Shown one piece after another: positions 44,588 through 54,521 of a DNA stretch of 64,000 nucleotides; the stretch's first letter is position 1; the number at the start of each line of letters is the position of its first letter. The notes under the pieces are model-generated. The model saw nothing but the letters and a program-made list of their open reading frames with translations, did no database searches and was not told the DNA's origin. Made by a program: the position numbers and the translations under genes. The DNA is from Actinomyces gerencseriae DSM 6844 (lineage in GTDB: Bacteria; Actinomycetota; Actinomycetes; Actinomycetales; Actinomycetaceae): contig NZ_AUBN01000013.1 of the NCBI RefSeq assembly GCF_000429265.1, forward strand, positions 62,001 through 126,000. The letters run 5' to 3'.

Positions 44588-45934
44588 TTACGGGGCCCGG
44601 CCCCCGTCCGGGACGCGTCGGGGAGGAACCCGCGGTGCGCGTGCGACGCGTCCCGCTGCCGTCCACAGGACGACGCCGGTCGCCAGCGCCCACCAGGTGT
44701 AGGACGAGCCGACGACGGTGGCGGCGAAGGACCAGTTCTGCTCCACATGGTTCTGCCCCGGGAACCACCACTGCATCGCCAGGGCGAGAACGGCCGCGCC
44801 CGCCAGGGCGGAGGTCGCCAGGGCGGGCGAGCACCAGCGCCACGCGGCCGTCGCCAGGCTCATGAGGGCGGGCAGGCACCACACCCAGTGGTGCGACCAG
44901 GAGATCGGGGAGATCAGCAGGCCGGCGGTCATGGCGACGCTCACCTGCAGCGACAGGAGGAGGCCGTCGTCGGGCGATCCGGTCCCGGCGCCGGGCGGCT
45001 CGGTCCCGTCGTCGGGCGATCCGGCCCCGGCGCCCGGCGCCGCTGCCAGCCTGCGCAGCAGCAGCCAGGCGCCCAGGGCGACCGCGATGACGGCGAGCGC
45101 CCACGCCGGTGTCCACGCCTGCTCGGGCAGCCACCTGGCGGCCGCGCCCTTGAGGTTCTGGTTGCCCGCGTAGTCGGGGAATCCCGCGCGGGAAGGATCG
45201 AGCATCGCGGAGAAGAAGAACTGCGCGGACTCGGCGGGCCAGGCGCACCAGCACAGGACCGTCGCCGCGGCCGCGGTGCCGACCATCGTGGCTGCGGCCC
45301 TCCACTCGCGGCGCGCCAGCAGGACGACCACCGCGATCGTCGGCGTCAGCTTGAGTGCCGCCGCCAGCCCCGAGCCCACGCCGCGCCAGCGCGATCCCTC
45401 GGGCAGCGCCAGCAGGTCGACGGCGACCAGCATCATGAGGATCGCGTTGACCTGCCCGTACTCCATGGTCTTGTAGACCGGCTCCAGGAGCAGCACGCCC
45501 GCCAGCGCGAGCCATGGCGCCATGGCCCGTGCCGCCCGCCCCCCGGCTCCCAGGGCGCGCGCGGTCGCCCAGGCCGTCACCGCGGTGCACACCGGCGTGG
45601 CCAGGACCATGAGCACCTGGGCCGTGCGATCGTCGCCCCAGGTCAGGGGCTTCAGCGCCCAGGCGGCGAAGGGCGGGTAGGTGAAGGGCCACAGGCGCTC
45701 GGTGGGATTGGCGTACCAGTCGTACAGGCTCCCGCCCCTCTGCCACTGCTCGATGCCGTGGTAGTACACCCACGCGTCGAGCTTGAACGCTCGGAGGCCG
45801 TCCTTGCTCCACAGCCAGGGATAGGCGCTCGCCAGGAGAGCGACCCAGCCCAGGACCCGGGCCGGGCAGGAGGTCAGCAGTCGGGCCGCGCCGAGACGGG
45901 AGGTGGTCGTCTCGTTCCGCATGCTCTCGTCCAC
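44588..45934 (-). CDS. GT87-family membrane mannosyltransferase-like protein
   Basis: 448 residues and about ten spans. It has the GT87 (DUF2029) pattern: FKLDAWVYYHGIEQW with the acidic site after the first span, LWPFTYPPFAAW, and SPISWSHHWVWCLPAL late in the protein. GT87 enzymes such as PimE use polyprenyl-phosphate mannose outside the membrane. A cytoplasmic or periplasmic loop carries two near-identical PGAGxGSPDDG repeats. GTG 45934 or ATG 45922 may start it. A 22-bp repeat pair lies about 60 nt upstream. Confidence 0.82.
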   Translation of the reverse strand: MDESMRNETTTSRLGAARLLTSCPARVLGWVALLASAYPWLWSKDGLRAFKLDAWVYYHGIEQWQRGGSLYDWYANPTERLWPFTYPPFAAWALKPLTWGDDRTAQVLMVLATPVCTAVTAWATARALGAGGRAARAMAPWLALAGVLLLEPVYKTMEYGQVNAILMMLVAVDLLALPEGSRWRGVGSGLAAALKLTPTIAVVVLLARREWRAAATMVGTAAAATVLCWCAWPAESAQFFFSAMLDPSRAGFPDYAGNQNLKGAAARWLPEQAWTPAWALAVIAVALGAWLLLRRLAAAPGAGAGSPDDGTEPPGAGTGSPDDGLLLSLQVSVAMTAGLLISPISWSHHWVWCLPALMSLATAAWRWCSPALATSALAGAAVLALAMQWWFPGQNHVEQNWSFAATVVGSSYTWWALATGVVLWTAAGRVARAPRVPPRRVPDGGRAP

Positions 45935-45994
45935 TCGTCGGAGTCTACGGCGTCGCCCCCGTGCCCCTCCTCACCTCGCTCTCGTCCCCTTCGC

Positions 45995-46038
45995 CGAGAT
46001 CGGTCCGGTTCCGGCTCGAGATCGGTCCGGTTCCGCGC
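45995..46038 (-). repeat. 22-bp tandem repeats, locus 5
   Basis: Two minus-strand units (CGAGATCGG at 45995 and 46017). Relative to the downstream minus-strand GT87 gene, the orientation and the distance of about 60 nt match loci 1-3 relative to their genes. Confidence 0.8.
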
Positions 46039-46103
46039 TCCGAGGGGCGCCCGCGGCGCGGCGGTCGGCGGTGCCGAGGAACGCCGCGGCGTCATCGGCG
46101 CGA

Positions 46104-47381
46104 TCAGCGCGGCAGGCTGAGATGCTTGCGCGCTCGGCGCAGGACCGGCAGCCCGGCCAGAGTCGCCGCCACGGCGAGCCAGGCGCTGACGGCGACCACC
46201 AGGTACCCGCCACGGCTGCCCCCTGCGTCGACCGCGCGGCCGCCCAGCATCGATCCCAGCGACACCCCGACGTTCAGCGATGTGCTGATCCACGCCAGCC
46301 CCTCGGTGAGCTGGGAGGGCGCCACGGTGACCTGGACGATGTTGTTGCCGGTCGTGATGGTCGGAGCGATCGCCATGCCCGTGGCGGCCATGAGCGCGCC
46401 GAGCGCCACCAGGCCCGGGGCGAACGGGAGGGCCGAGGCACCGACGGCGAGCACAGCCGTGCCGGCGAGGAACTGCCTCCACAGCGGCCACCCCCAGGAG
46501 CGCGCTCCGTAGACCAGCGCAGCCGTGAGCGATCCGATGGACCACGCCGCCAGCAGCATCCCCGAGGCCGACGTGCGCCCCGCCTCGGTGGCGAAGGCCA
46601 CCGCGGCGACGTCGTTCGCACCGAATAGCGCCCCCGAGAACAGGAAGGCCACGAGGACGGCGAGCACCGCGCCATGGCGCGGCACCGATCGCTGCGGCTG
46701 GGCGTCGGCATCCTCCCGGGCCTCCTCGGCGGGCTCGTCCCGCGACGCGTCCGCCGGGCGCGCGCGGCGGCGCCGCGGATGGGGCGCGGGCTCACTCCCG
46801 CGTTGGGACAGGAACCACGCTCCGCCGCCGAGCTGGAGGATGAGCGAGACGAACCATCCACTGGTGACCGGCAGAACGGACGAGGTGCACAGGGCCGTGG
46901 CCAGAACCGGGCCGATGATGAAGGCGACCTCGTCGAAGGCGGCCTCGAGCGAGAAGGCCGTGTGCACGTCCTCCGGGCGGGTGACGATCGCAGTCCATCG
47001 CGAGCGCACGAGCGATCCCATGGAGCCGGACAGGCCGCCGGCGAGCGCCGCCAGCACGATGAGCACTCGCAGGTCGGCGCGCGCCCCAGTGGCCAGAACG
47101 AGGCCGAGCAGGGATGCGCTGGAGACCGTCAGCGCCGGCAGCATCACCTTGGACTGCCCGTGCTCGTCCACCAGCCGCGCCAGCACGGGCGCGCCCAGGG
47201 CCGCCGCGACGATGTTCGCCGCGGAGACGATCCCCGCCGCGGAGTAGCTGCCGTACAGGACCCGGACGGCGAGAATGGTCGATATCCCCTGCATCGACAT
47301 GGGGAACCTCGCCAGGAGCCCCGCGATGGAGAAGGGGGCCGCGCCGGGGATGCGCAGGATCCGCCCGTAGGTGGAGGACAT
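46104..47381 (-). CDS. MFS transporter
   Basis: 425 residues with 12 likely spans in two halves, separated by a charged loop of about 55 residues (PHPRRRRARPADASRDEPAEE...). ARLVDEHGQSKVMLPAL, after span 2, corresponds to the MFS loop 2-3 motif, and DEVAFIIGPVLAT lies in span 5. It resembles drug/metabolite efflux members, but no substrate can be given. ATG 47381. It sits alone on the minus strand. Confidence 0.82.
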   Translation of the reverse strand: MSSTYGRILRIPGAAPFSIAGLLARFPMSMQGISTILAVRVLYGSYSAAGIVSAANIVAAALGAPVLARLVDEHGQSKVMLPALTVSSASLLGLVLATGARADLRVLIVLAALAGGLSGSMGSLVRSRWTAIVTRPEDVHTAFSLEAAFDEVAFIIGPVLATALCTSSVLPVTSGWFVSLILQLGGGAWFLSQRGSEPAPHPRRRRARPADASRDEPAEEAREDADAQPQRSVPRHGAVLAVLVAFLFSGALFGANDVAAVAFATEAGRTSASGMLLAAWSIGSLTAALVYGARSWGWPLWRQFLAGTAVLAVGASALPFAPGLVALGALMAATGMAIAPTITTGNNIVQVTVAPSQLTEGLAWISTSLNVGVSLGSMLGGRAVDAGGSRGGYLVVAVSAWLAVAATLAGLPVLRRARKHLSLPR

Positions 47382-47516
47382 GGGTCGATGGGCCTGTCTG
47401 GATCGGTCGTGGGCGCGCTCGCGGGAGGGGCGGGAGAGGCGGAGGCGACGCCGGCCTCCCGTCAGTCCCGTTAGTTCTGTCGGTGCTGACTTCGTGCTGA
47501 CTGCGTGTCGGCCCCG

Positions 47517-48770
47517 TCAGCGCTGGCCGGACTGCTTGGTGGACTTCGAGTCCTCGCGGGACATCTTGAAGCCCTGCCCGCTGATCTGGCTCCAGCACTC
47601 GATGCCGTCTTCCGACGAGGTGCAGGCGAAGGTGCTGTTCTTCGCGGCGGAGCCGTAGTTGAGGGACGCGCCCGAGCCGGCGAAGGACGAGCCGCAGCTG
47701 CCGCTGGCCACGCCGTCCTTCCCGACGGTCCATGTGACGGGCGCGCTCGAGGAGTTCCCGCAGGAGGCGTCCTGGGGCACGAAGCTGTGGTCCTTGATCG
47801 TGCAGCTGACCGAGTCCGTCCCCAACGTGCAGGTGATGTTGCCGCTGGGAGCCGTGAAGGAGCTCATCTCGACGGCATCGGCCGGCGCGGGGGCCACGAG
47901 CTTCTGCGAGGGGCTGGCCGAGGGGCTCGGTGTGGGGGAGGCCGACGCCGACGGGGTGGGCTTCTTCGAGGGGCTGTCGCTCGTGGGGTCGTCCGCCTGC
48001 TGCGAGGTGCCCGTCTGATCCCCGTCATCATCGGCGTTGTTCCCGCCGCCGTGATTCGACAGGACGAACCACACGACGAGCGCCACCACGGCGACGATGG
48101 CGATGGCGCCGAGGATCCACAGCCACAGGGTCGGGCGGGGCCCGGCGTCCTCCTCCTCGGCCGCCTCGCCGATGCCGAACAGGCCTTCCGGGGTCGGCTG
48201 AGCGGCCTGCTGCTGGGGGGCCTGGGCGTATTCCGGCTGGGCGGCTTGGGCGTACTGGGGCTGGGCGTACTGCGGCTGGGCGTACTGCGGCTGGGCGGCC
48301 TGGGTGGGCTGCTGGTACTGCGTCTGCTGGATGGCCTGGGTGGGCTGCTGGTACTGGGTCTGCTGGATGGCCTGGGTGGCCTGCGGCTGGGTGGGCTGCT
48401 GGTACTGCGTCTGCTGGATGGCCTGGGTGGCCTGGGTGGGCTGCTGGTACTGCGTCTCGGCGAGGGGCTGCTGCTGGCCCGGGCCCTGGGGGGACTGGGG
48501 CCCGATCTGCCCGGCGGACAGGACCTGGGTGGAGCCGTCGGCGGCGGCGGTCGTCAGCGGCTGCGCAGGACCGTAGCGCCGGGCCAGAGCGGCGTCGACG
48601 GCGGGATCGCCGAGCGTGCCGAGCCACTCCAGCAGCGCCGGGTAGGTACGCGGGTTCGCCGCGATGTAGGGGCGCAGACCCGGATAGTTGTTGGCGAGCT
48701 CGTGCAGCGTCGCGAGCTCCGCATCGGGGTTGCTCGCCGCGGCGACGAGGTCGTCCTGAGCCTGAGACAT
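47517..48770 (-). CDS. LRV-domain, Gln-rich membrane protein
   Basis: 417 residues from the ATG at 48770, which has GGAGG 9 nt upstream. Order: an N-terminal helical module (DDLVAAASNPDAELATLHELANNYPGLRPYIAANP) of the leucine-rich-repeat-variant type; a repetitive Gln/Thr/Pro/Tyr tract (about 95-195) with QTQYQQPTQAIQ units and YAQPQ units; an acidic patch; one span (LWLWILGAIAIVAVVALVVWF); a Ser/Pro linker; and an extracytoplasmic domain with SGNITCTLG and six Cys. The role is unknown. It is divergent from the PP2C gene, so it may belong to that signalling set. Confidence 0.78.
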   Translation of the reverse strand: MSQAQDDLVAAASNPDAELATLHELANNYPGLRPYIAANPRTYPALLEWLGTLGDPAVDAALARRYGPAQPLTTAAADGSTQVLSAGQIGPQSPQGPGQQQPLAETQYQQPTQATQAIQQTQYQQPTQPQATQAIQQTQYQQPTQAIQQTQYQQPTQAAQPQYAQPQYAQPQYAQAAQPEYAQAPQQQAAQPTPEGLFGIGEAAEEEDAGPRPTLWLWILGAIAIVAVVALVVWFVLSNHGGGNNADDDGDQTGTSQQADDPTSDSPSKKPTPSASASPTPSPSASPSQKLVAPAPADAVEMSSFTAPSGNITCTLGTDSVSCTIKDHSFVPQDASCGNSSSAPVTWTVGKDGVASGSCGSSFAGSGASLNYGSAAKNSTFACTSSEDGIECWSQISGQGFKMSREDSKSTKQSGQR

Positions 48771-48987
48771 GAGGTGAGTCCTCCACAAGTTCACGGTTCC
48801 CGCCGTGCACGCCTGGTGCCGTATGGACGTTATTCATAGGGAGACGGAACGGGTCACCGGTGGGTACCGGTCTTCAAAGAGCCTACCTGAGGTGAGCCGA
48901 GTCGCGCCCGTGCAGGTATCGTCGGCGCCATTCAACCGTCGGCCGTGATCGCGCCCCGGCCGCCGCCCCAGCATCGAGGAGATGTTC

Positions 48988-49761
48988 ATGAGCGAGATCC
49001 CGGCCACGCCCCGGCCGCAGGGCGACGCCCTGGTCCCCGTCGTCGGGGCGGCCACCGATGTCGGGCGGTTGCGCAGTGTCAACGAGGACGGCTATCTCGC
49101 CCTGCCGCCCGCGTTCGTCGTGGTGGACGGCATGGGCGGGCACGCGGCCGGACGCGCCGCCACCCGGGCCGCTCTGAGCGCCCTCGCGTCGCTGTCCGGT
49201 TCCGTCGTCGCCGACGAGCGAGTCATCGTCGAGGCCGTGCTCGCGGCCGGTGAGGCGGTCGCCGCGATCCCCTCGCACGCGGCCCACCGGCCCGGGGCCA
49301 CAGTGGCCGGCGCCGTCCTGGCGCACCGGACCGGGGCGGCGACATGGATCACATTCAACATCGGCGACTCGCGAGTCTACCTTCTGCGCTCCGGAGTCCT
49401 GACCCAGATGTCCCACGACCACTCCCAGGTCCAGGCGCTCATCGACGCCGGTCAGCTCACGCGGGATCAGGCCCGGCGCGACCCCCGGAAGAATGTCGTC
49501 ACCCGGGCGCTGGGGGCGGGGCTGGACCAGGAGGCCGTTCCGGAGACCCGTATCACGCCCGCTCAGAACGGGGATCGCCTGCTCATCTGCTCCGACGGTC
49601 TGAGCGACGAGCTCGACGACGAGGCTCTGGCCACTGTTCTCGGCGCCGGGATGCGCCCGCAGCACACGGCCGAGGCGGCGGTGGCCGCTGCGCTCGAGGC
49701 CGGTGGCCATGACAACACCACCGCCCTGGTCGTCGATCTCGTCCCGGAGTCGGATCTGTGA
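48988..49761 (+). CDS. PP2C-type Ser/Thr protein phosphatase
   Basis: 257 residues covering a complete PP2C domain: RSVNEDGYLAL, VVDGMGGHAAG (about 45-55), FNIGDSRVYLLR (about 122), LLICSDGLSDELDDE (about 198) and GGHDNTTALVVDL (about 238), which supply the metal-binding Asp residues. It removes phosphate from Ser/Thr residues in the cytoplasm, opposing Hanks-type kinases. ATG 48988 (GAGGAG 7 nt before) is favoured over 48982. It heads a ten-gene rightward cluster and overlaps the FHA gene start. Confidence 0.93.
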   Translation: MSEIPATPRPQGDALVPVVGAATDVGRLRSVNEDGYLALPPAFVVVDGMGGHAAGRAATRAALSALASLSGSVVADERVIVEAVLAAGEAVAAIPSHAAHRPGATVAGAVLAHRTGAATWITFNIGDSRVYLLRSGVLTQMSHDHSQVQALIDAGQLTRDQARRDPRKNVVTRALGAGLDQEAVPETRITPAQNGDRLLICSDGLSDELDDEALATVLGAGMRPQHTAEAAVAAALEAGGHDNTTALVVDLVPESDL

Positions 49762-51233
49762 GCCCCGCGAGCCCGGGCGCTCCTGCGGGTCCCGGGGGTC
49801 CTGGGGCCCACGGGAGCACGCCGGCGGGTGGCGTCGTGGGCGTTCCGGAACGCGTCGTCGGCCGCTGGGGGGAGGCGCTTCTGGCCCCGGGGGCCCCGTC
49901 GGAGGCGGCGCGGGCGGTGCTGGAGGCGCTGGGCGGACCCGCCGAGCCGTTGACTCCGGAGGCTCCGCGGGCTCGGCGCGCCCGGGGATCGGACGACCCC
50001 CTCCCTCCCGCGGTCGCCTCCGCCGCCACCGCCGACGAGCCTGCGAGCACCGCTCGGCTCCGATGCCCGGAGGCTGCGAGGGCGGTCGCCGACGACTCCG
50101 CCGGGACGGCCGGGTACGCGGGGATGCGTCCGGCCGCGGTACCGCCCGCCTTCCCCCCGCAGACCCTGGTGAGTCCCGCGGCCCTCGCCGTCGGGGGGCC
50201 GCCCGAGGCCCTGCGGCCGGCCGTGGGCGCGGCGCTCACCGGCCCGACCGCGGCCGGGACCGCCGATTCCCCCGATTCCTCCGACTCTGTTGAGTTCGTC
50301 ACATCGGACTGCCCGAGCGCGGCCGAGACCGGGGTGTGGATCGATCCCGACGATCTGCCGATGAGCATCGGGCCCGATGCCGACGACGCCCCCGGCGCCG
50401 ACGACGCGCTCGCGGATCGCGAGGTCCCGCGGGAGGCGTCCGCCGCTCCCTCCTCGACTGCGCTCCCGCCCGAGCCGATCTCGCGCTACCCCGAGCCCGA
50501 GCCGGGGTCGGGGCGCCGCCGTCGACGCGTTGCCGCGAGTTCGCCTCCCGAGTCGTCCGCGCCCGCCCGCGCCGCGGAGGAGACGGGCGGCTCCGGCGCT
50601 CCGGACGGGAGCGCGGCGGACCGGGAGGGCGATGCGGCGTCGCCCGTGCCGTTCGCGTCGTCCGCCCGGGGACGGGCGGGACCGATCGGGGCGCCGGGAC
50701 CGGACTCCGGGTCCCCGCCCTCGGCGCCGTCAGAGCCCTCGGCCTCAACGGGCGCTCTTGTCCAGGAGGTCGTGCCCGTCCCCATGATCACGGCGGCCAT
50801 CTGCGTCGTGGGCCATGCCAACCCGCCGGACGCCCACGTCTGCCTGTGCTGCCCCGCGCCCCTGAGCGGACAGCTCGTTCCCGTGCCGCGGCCGGTCCTG
50901 GCCATGCTCGCCCTGTCCACGGGGATGAGCGTGCCCGTGCGCGGGGACATCGTCGTCGGGCGCGCGCCGCGCGAGCAGCCGGGGGGCGAGCCCGGCGCCC
51001 TGCTCCTGGAGGTGCCGAGCCCCACCCACCTGGTCTCGCGCTCCCACCTGTCGATCACCACGGCGGGCTGGAACGTGCTCGCACGCGACCTGAGCTCCAA
51101 CAATGGCACGGTGCTCCTGCGACCGGGGATGCCGGCGGTCCTGCTCGCGCCGGCCCTGCCGACGCCGCTGTACGTGGGGGACCTGCTGGACGTCGGGGAC
51201 GGTGTCGCGCTGCGGGTCGAACCACCCATCTAG
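49758..51233 (+). CDS. FHA-domain protein with zinc-ribbon-like segment
   Basis: 491 residues, GTG start overlapping the PP2C stop. The first 345 residues are Pro/Ala/Ser/Glu-rich and probably disordered, a likely kinase target. A Cys/His cluster (CVVGHANPPDAHVCLCCPAPL) at about 350-372 looks like a small zinc ribbon. The C-terminal FHA fold (about 385-491) has IVVGRAP, LVSRSHLSITT and DLSSNNGTVL, the phosphothreonine-binding residues. With PP2C next door it is probably a reader of Ser/Thr phosphorylation. Confidence 0.88.
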   Translation: MSPASPGAPAGPGGPGAHGSTPAGGVVGVPERVVGRWGEALLAPGAPSEAARAVLEALGGPAEPLTPEAPRARRARGSDDPLPPAVASAATADEPASTARLRCPEAARAVADDSAGTAGYAGMRPAAVPPAFPPQTLVSPAALAVGGPPEALRPAVGAALTGPTAAGTADSPDSSDSVEFVTSDCPSAAETGVWIDPDDLPMSIGPDADDAPGADDALADREVPREASAAPSSTALPPEPISRYPEPEPGSGRRRRRVAASSPPESSAPARAAEETGGSGAPDGSAADREGDAASPVPFASSARGRAGPIGAPGPDSGSPPSAPSEPSASTGALVQEVVPVPMITAAICVVGHANPPDAHVCLCCPAPLSGQLVPVPRPVLAMLALSTGMSVPVRGDIVVGRAPREQPGGEPGALLLEVPSPTHLVSRSHLSITTAGWNVLARDLSSNNGTVLLRPGMPAVLLAPALPTPLYVGDLLDVGDGVALRVEPPI

Positions 51234-51344
51234 CCGTTCGGCGGCCGTCTGCCCGTTATCCTGATCCAGCGGCTGAACAGCCTTGCCCGAGCACTCGCGC
51301 TCTCGAGCCCTGCATACTGCTCCTGAACAGCAAGGAGACCTCCT

Positions 51345-52187
51345 ATGAGTGATCTGACCTGGACCGAGCGGCCGGAGATCGATCCGGACCGCCCCGACGA
51401 GCTCGTCCTCGACTTCTCGGGCGAGATCCACCGCATCGGGACGGATGACGCCTTCGTCATCGGCCGTGGCGGGGATCTCGACATCGATGACAACCCCTAC
51501 CTCCACCGGCGCTTCCTCGTCCTGGCGCACGAGAGCGGATTGTGGTGGATCGCCAACGAGGGCACTCGCCTGTCCGCGACGCTGACCGACGGCGACGGAC
51601 TGGTGCAGTCCCGACTCGCCCCGGGCGCCCGCCTGCCGCTGGTCTTCCAGCGCGTCATCCTCACCTTCTCCGCGGGGCCGACGACCTACGAGATCGATCT
51701 CATCACCGCCGGCGAGGAGCATTTCTCGGGGATCGACGGCGTCCAGCAGTCCACCGGCCAGACCACCATCGGGGTGACTCCGATGACCAAGTCCCAGCTG
51801 CTGCTCGTCCTCGCCCTGTCCGAGCCGGTGCTGCGGCGCGCCGGCACCGGGGCCGCCGAGATCCCGTCGTCGTCCGCCGCCGCCGCGCGCCTGGGATGGC
51901 CCTTGACCAAGTTCAATCGCAAGCTCGACAACGTCTGCGAGAAGCTCGACCGTGTGGGCGTGCGGGGACTGCGCGGCGGGCGCGCCGGGGGCGCGGCCTC
52001 CAACCGGCGCACCGCGCTCGTGGAGCACGCCGTGGCCACCCTCATGGTGACGGCCGAGGATCTGCCCATGCTCGACCAGGAGCACGCCGACAACGAGGCC
52101 GCCGCGCGCGGGACCGGCGCGAGGACGACGGGCACGACTGCGGTCGGGGACGGCGGGCGCGCCGATGCCGGGAACGGGCGGGGCTGA
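51345..52187 (+). CDS. FHA-like protein with helical C-terminal domain
   Basis: 280 residues. The N-terminal 110 residues resemble an FHA domain (FVIGRGGDLDIDDNPYLHRRFLVLAH), but the usual S-R-x-H after the R strand is replaced by LHRR, and the N-G-T motif reads NEGTRL. Residues 145-215 (TPMTKSQLLLVLALSEPVLRR to KFNRKLDNVCEKLDRVGVRG) resemble a winged-helix DNA-binding domain. The pair suggests a phospho-responsive regulator, by inference only. AAGGAG lies before the ATG. It follows the first FHA gene after 111 bp. Confidence 0.75.
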   Translation: MSDLTWTERPEIDPDRPDELVLDFSGEIHRIGTDDAFVIGRGGDLDIDDNPYLHRRFLVLAHESGLWWIANEGTRLSATLTDGDGLVQSRLAPGARLPLVFQRVILTFSAGPTTYEIDLITAGEEHFSGIDGVQQSTGQTTIGVTPMTKSQLLLVLALSEPVLRRAGTGAAEIPSSSAAAARLGWPLTKFNRKLDNVCEKLDRVGVRGLRGGRAGGAASNRRTALVEHAVATLMVTAEDLPMLDQEHADNEAAARGTGARTTGTTAVGDGGRADAGNGRG

Positions 52188-52233
52188 GCGCGGTGAGCGG
52201 CACGGAGCGGGTCGAGCGGGCAGGGCGGGCGCG

Positions 52234-53151
<918 letters not shown>

Positions 53152-53254
53152 GCCGGGGTGTTGGGATCCCCATCGATGCGCCTGGGCTCGGCCCGACGTC
53201 TCGTATAGCCTTCCAGTGGCGCCGTGGTCACCCTTCCGGCGCACGAGGAGTTTC

Positions 53255-54511
53255 ATGAGCAACCAGCCAGTGCAGTCCTACGGCATGACGACCGTCCCCG
53301 GCGGACAGGCCACCATGCCGTCGGCCACCGTCCCCGAGGCCGCGCAGGCGCCGGCGGTGCCGACGGTGCCCCAGGCGCCCTCCCGCTCCGGACGCCGGAC
53401 TCGAGTGCCGCAGCCCTCGGCGCCGGGCGGTCTGTCGCCCGCCCCGGCCGGCACCTCCTACCCCACCCCCACGGCCTCCCTGCCCAGCGCCAGGGAGCTC
53501 GAGCGCCAGGCGGAGCGGTCCTCGCGCTCCGCCTCCCCGAAGGCCGATGTCCAGCGCGCCTCCGAGCTCCTGAAGCGAGTGGCCGACACCTTCGGCCAGC
53601 GCGTGGTCGGCCAGGACCGCCTGCGCCTGGCGCTGACGTCCACGCTCATCGCGGGCGGCCACATCCTGCTCGAGTCGGTTCCCGGCCTGGCCAAGACGAC
53701 GGCGGCCCAGACGCTGGCCGCCGCGGTCTCCGGCTCCTTCTGCCGCATCCAGTGCACCCCCGACCTCATGCCCAACGACATCGTCGGCACGCAGGTCCTC
53801 AACTACGCCACCGGGGAGATGGCCACCCAGCTCGGCCCGGTGCACGCCAACATCGTCCTGCTCGACGAGATCAACCGCTCCAGCGCCAAGACCCAGTCGG
53901 CCATGCTCGAGGCCATGCAGGAGCGGCAGACCTCCATCGGCGGAGTCAACTACCCGCTGCCGCAGCCCTTCATGGTCCTGGCCACCCAGAACCCCATCGA
54001 GGAGGAGGGCACCTACGTCCTGCCCGAGGCGCAGATGGACCGCTTCCTGATGAAGGAGGTGCTGACCTACCCCAAGCCGGCCGAGGAGGCCGACGTCCTG
54101 GACCGCATCGCGTCGGGGGCCTTCGAGGAGGCCATGATGACCATGCCCATCAGCACCGACGACGTCGAGTGGCTCCAGGGCACCGTCGAGCGCGTCTACG
54201 TCGATCCGGTCATCAAGCAGTACATCGTGGCCCTGGTCAACACCTCCCGCGGGGGCGGGCCGCGCCCCGTGCCCGGCCTGGACAAGCATGTGCGCGTGGG
54301 CGCGTCCCCGCGCGGCGGCATCGCGCTGATGAAGGTCGCTCAGGCCGTCGCCCTCCAGGCGAACCGCACCTACGTCACGCCCGACGACGTCGGCCTCCTG
54401 CGCCATGCCGTCCTGCGTCACCGCCTGGTGCTGACCTACGACGCGCTGGCCGATGACATCGCTCCCGAGGCGATCATCGACGCGATCTTCGCAGCGGTTC
54501 CGACGCCCTGA
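53255..54511 (+). CDS. MoxR-family AAA+ ATPase
   Basis: 418 residues. An extended Pro/Ala N-terminus of about 95 residues is followed by the MoxR core: GQRVVGQDRLRLALTS, Walker A ESVPGLAKTTAAQ (about 134), Walker B IVLLDEINRSSAKTQSAMLEAM (split around 200), sensor 1 LATQNPIEEEGTY, and the lid GASPRGGIALMKVAQA. MoxR ATPases act as chaperones for VWA-domain proteins, which are encoded three and four genes later. GGAG precedes the ATG at 53255. Confidence 0.93.
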   Translation: MSNQPVQSYGMTTVPGGQATMPSATVPEAAQAPAVPTVPQAPSRSGRRTRVPQPSAPGGLSPAPAGTSYPTPTASLPSARELERQAERSSRSASPKADVQRASELLKRVADTFGQRVVGQDRLRLALTSTLIAGGHILLESVPGLAKTTAAQTLAAAVSGSFCRIQCTPDLMPNDIVGTQVLNYATGEMATQLGPVHANIVLLDEINRSSAKTQSAMLEAMQERQTSIGGVNYPLPQPFMVLATQNPIEEEGTYVLPEAQMDRFLMKEVLTYPKPAEEADVLDRIASGAFEEAMMTMPISTDDVEWLQGTVERVYVDPVIKQYIVALVNTSRGGGPRPVPGLDKHVRVGASPRGGIALMKVAQAVALQANRTYVTPDDVGLLRHAVLRHRLVLTYDALADDIAPEAIIDAIFAAVPTP

Positions 54512-54521
54512 CCGGGAGGCC

